A stretch of DNA of 7,363 nt from Verrucomicrobiota bacterium. GTDB taxonomy: Bacteria > Verrucomicrobiota > Verrucomicrobiia > Limisphaerales > UBA9464. A program made the translations under genes and the position numbers. Shown one piece after another: positions 6,088 to 7,363 of the stretch (position 1 is the stretch's first letter; every line of letters starts with the position of its first letter). Location: positions 1 through 7,363 of the forward strand of contig CANGMO010000107.1 of assembly GCA_947454295.1 (NCBI GenBank), in the 5' to 3' direction. The notes beneath the pieces are model-generated. The model was given only the letters and a program-made list of their open reading frames with translations. It searched no databases and was not told the origin of the DNA.

Positions 6088-7293
6088 ATGCCGGACTCAT
6101 TTGTGCAAACGCCGACGTCCTCCCACGATTCCGCCGCCGCCGCGCCCCGCGCATCGCGCCCCGCGGCGGGTGACCGATTGACCCTCGACATCGTTGACCT
6201 TGCCTTCGGAGGCGAGGGGGTGGGGCGGTCTGGCGACTTCGTGATCTTCGTACCGTTCACCTGTCCGGGAGACCGGGTCGACGTGAAGATCACCGAGGTG
6301 AAATCGAGCTTTGGCCGAGCCCAGCTGATCCGCGTTCTGACGCCGGGTGCCGAGCGCGCGGAACCCCGGTGCGACTACTTCACCGAATGCGGAGGCTGCC
6401 AGTACCAGCACATCGACTACGCGGCCCAATTGCGCTGGAAGCACCGGCAGATCACCGAACTGTTCCGCCGCGTGGGCGGCTTCGAGGCCACGGTCATCAC
6501 CCCGGTGGTCCCCTGCCCGCAGCCTTACGAGTATCGCAATCGCATCCTGGTTCGCAGCCAGTGGAACAAGCCGGCCCAGAAATTGAACCTCGGCTTTGTC
6601 CGCGCAGACTGCGGACTTGTCTGCGACATCGAATCGTGCGCGATCGCGGAGCCCGCCCTGAACGAGGCGATCACCCAGTGGCGCCGAAATCCGCCCCCGA
6701 AGGGCGGACTCAAGACGGTGCTGCGAATTCCTCCCGAAGGTTGGGAGGTGCCCGAGCACAGCTTCTTCCAGAACAACTTCTTCCTGCTTCCCGGTCTGCT
6801 GGACGGGGTGCGCAGCCGCCTCCGCGACGCGGGCGTGAAGCACTTGTTCGACATCTACTGCGGCGTGGGGTTCTTCGCCCTCTCGCTGGCGGATGCCGTG
6901 ACCTCGTTCACTGGAGTGGAATTGGACGCCCCCGCCATTCGTGCGGCCCGGAAGAACCAGGCCAGCCGCGGGCTCACCAACGGCGAGTTCATCGCCGGTG
7001 ACGCCGACTTCGTTCTGCCCTCGCTGCTTTCCAAGCTCGATGCCTCGCAGTCGTCCGTGCTGCTCGACCCGCCACGGGTCGGTTGCCGGCCACCCAGCCT
7101 CGAAGTGCTGCGTCAGGCCGGACCGGCGCAGATCCTCTACGTGAGCTGCCATCCCGCGACCCTGGCCCGTGACCTCAAGGTATTGTGCGCCGGAGGACGC
7201 TACCGTCTCGCGCAGGTGCAGCCTTTCGACATGTTCCCGCAGACCCAGCACGTCGAATGCGTCGCCGATCTGCGTCTCGCCGGACCGCTCTGA
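6088..7293 (+). CDS. rlmD: 23S rRNA (uracil-C5)-methyltransferase, RlmD type
   Basis: This is a 401-residue cytoplasmic enzyme of the TrmA/RlmC/RlmD family. It transfers a methyl group from S-adenosylmethionine to C5 of a uracil in 23S rRNA (U1939 for RlmD). A TRAM RNA-binding domain spans about 28-85 (GDRLTLDIVDLAFGGEGVGR). The Fe-S cluster cysteines are C95-x5-C101-x2-C104 and C184, the E. coli RlmD arrangement. The catalytic half has FFQNN (Q228), SAM motif I (FDIYCGVGFFALSLA, 254-268), D327-P-P-R, the nucleophile C354 in V-S-C-H-P, and the general base E390 in Q-H-V-E-C. All needed residues are present, so it should be active. The family call is firm; the target base is inferred, since dual-specificity RlmCD enzymes share these features. 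I chose the ATG at 6088 because residues before it have no family counterpart and the alternative ATG at 6013 lies only 17 bp from the divergent start. Neither ATG has a clear ribosome site. The gene is transcribed alone and has no functional link to the exported-protein genes. Confidence 0.93.
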   Translation: MPDSFVQTPTSSHDSAAAAPRASRPAAGDRLTLDIVDLAFGGEGVGRSGDFVIFVPFTCPGDRVDVKITEVKSSFGRAQLIRVLTPGAERAEPRCDYFTECGGCQYQHIDYAAQLRWKHRQITELFRRVGGFEATVITPVVPCPQPYEYRNRILVRSQWNKPAQKLNLGFVRADCGLVCDIESCAIAEPALNEAITQWRRNPPPKGGLKTVLRIPPEGWEVPEHSFFQNNFFLLPGLLDGVRSRLRDAGVKHLFDIYCGVGFFALSLADAVTSFTGVELDAPAIRAARKNQASRGLTNGEFIAGDADFVLPSLLSKLDASQSSVLLDPPRVGCRPPSLEVLRQAGPAQILYVSCHPATLARDLKVLCAGGRYRLAQVQPFDMFPQTQHVECVADLRLAGPL

Positions 7294-7363
7294 CGTCGCC
7301 TCCCCGCCGTGGAAACTCCCGGCAGATATTCCTCTGTCGCGGATGGGCCGGAGAAACGACAAC

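Noticed and set aside
5996..6154. 53-residue N-terminal extension of the Ig-repeat protein
   Set aside because: It would overlap the start of the divergent methyltransferase gene, lacks any signal character, and would bury a good signal peptide that begins at the ATG at 5995.
6097..7362. 421-codon open frame on the minus strand
   Set aside because: It is antisense to the rRNA methyltransferase gene, which carries every catalytic motif; the antisense product has no domain.
7294..7363. Terminator or new gene after the rRNA methyltransferase
   Set aside because: No stem with a T tract and no supported reading frame start is visible in the last 70 bases.

Overview
The window reads as a high-GC (roughly two thirds G+C by eye) chromosomal segment of a Verrucomicrobiota bacterium, probably from the Limisphaerales/Pedosphaera side of the phylum. 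The taxonomic guess is inference. It rests on two secreted proteins with PEP-CTERM-type sorting tails, a tandem DUF1080 (3-keto-disaccharide hydrolase family) protein, and an Ig-repeat protein of the 'SPYSVTW' type. There is no ribosomal RNA or other lineage marker. Clear Shine-Dalgarno sites are present for only some genes.

Layout. (1) 1-835, minus: a secreted PEP-CTERM protein whose last residues and stop lie beyond the left edge. (2) 836-1200: a gene-free divergent spacer. (3) 1201-2571, plus: a secreted protein with two DUF1080 domains, closed by a strong intrinsic terminator at 2591-2625. (4) 2721-3881, plus: a secreted zinc metalloprotease with a PEP-CTERM tail and a leishmanolysin-like order of motifs. 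(5) 3899-4249, minus: a doubtful small basic ORF. (6) 4326-4368: a long hairpin, probably the terminator of the next gene. (7) 4391-5995, minus: a secreted protein with a Calx-beta-like domain and four Ig-like repeats. (8) 5996-6087: a short divergent promoter region with a small palindrome. (9) 6088-7293, plus: an RlmD-type 23S rRNA uracil-C5 methyltransferase with TRAM domain, Fe-S cysteines and all catalytic motifs.

Four of the five confident genes encode exported proteins with signal peptides, so most of the window serves the cell envelope or extracellular space: carbohydrate processing (DUF1080), proteolysis (the metalloprotease), and surface or adhesive functions (the PEP-CTERM and Ig proteins). 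The two PEP-CTERM proteins would need an exosortase encoded elsewhere. The rRNA methyltransferase is a housekeeping gene with no evident link to its neighbours. The genes sit on alternating strands with terminators between them, so this is a set of single-gene transcription units and not an operon. I see no mobile element, CRISPR array, tRNA or rRNA. I do not see a convincing new multi-gene system. The least explained items are the small minus-strand ORF with its upstream hairpin, and the zinc-site layout of the PEP-CTERM protease.
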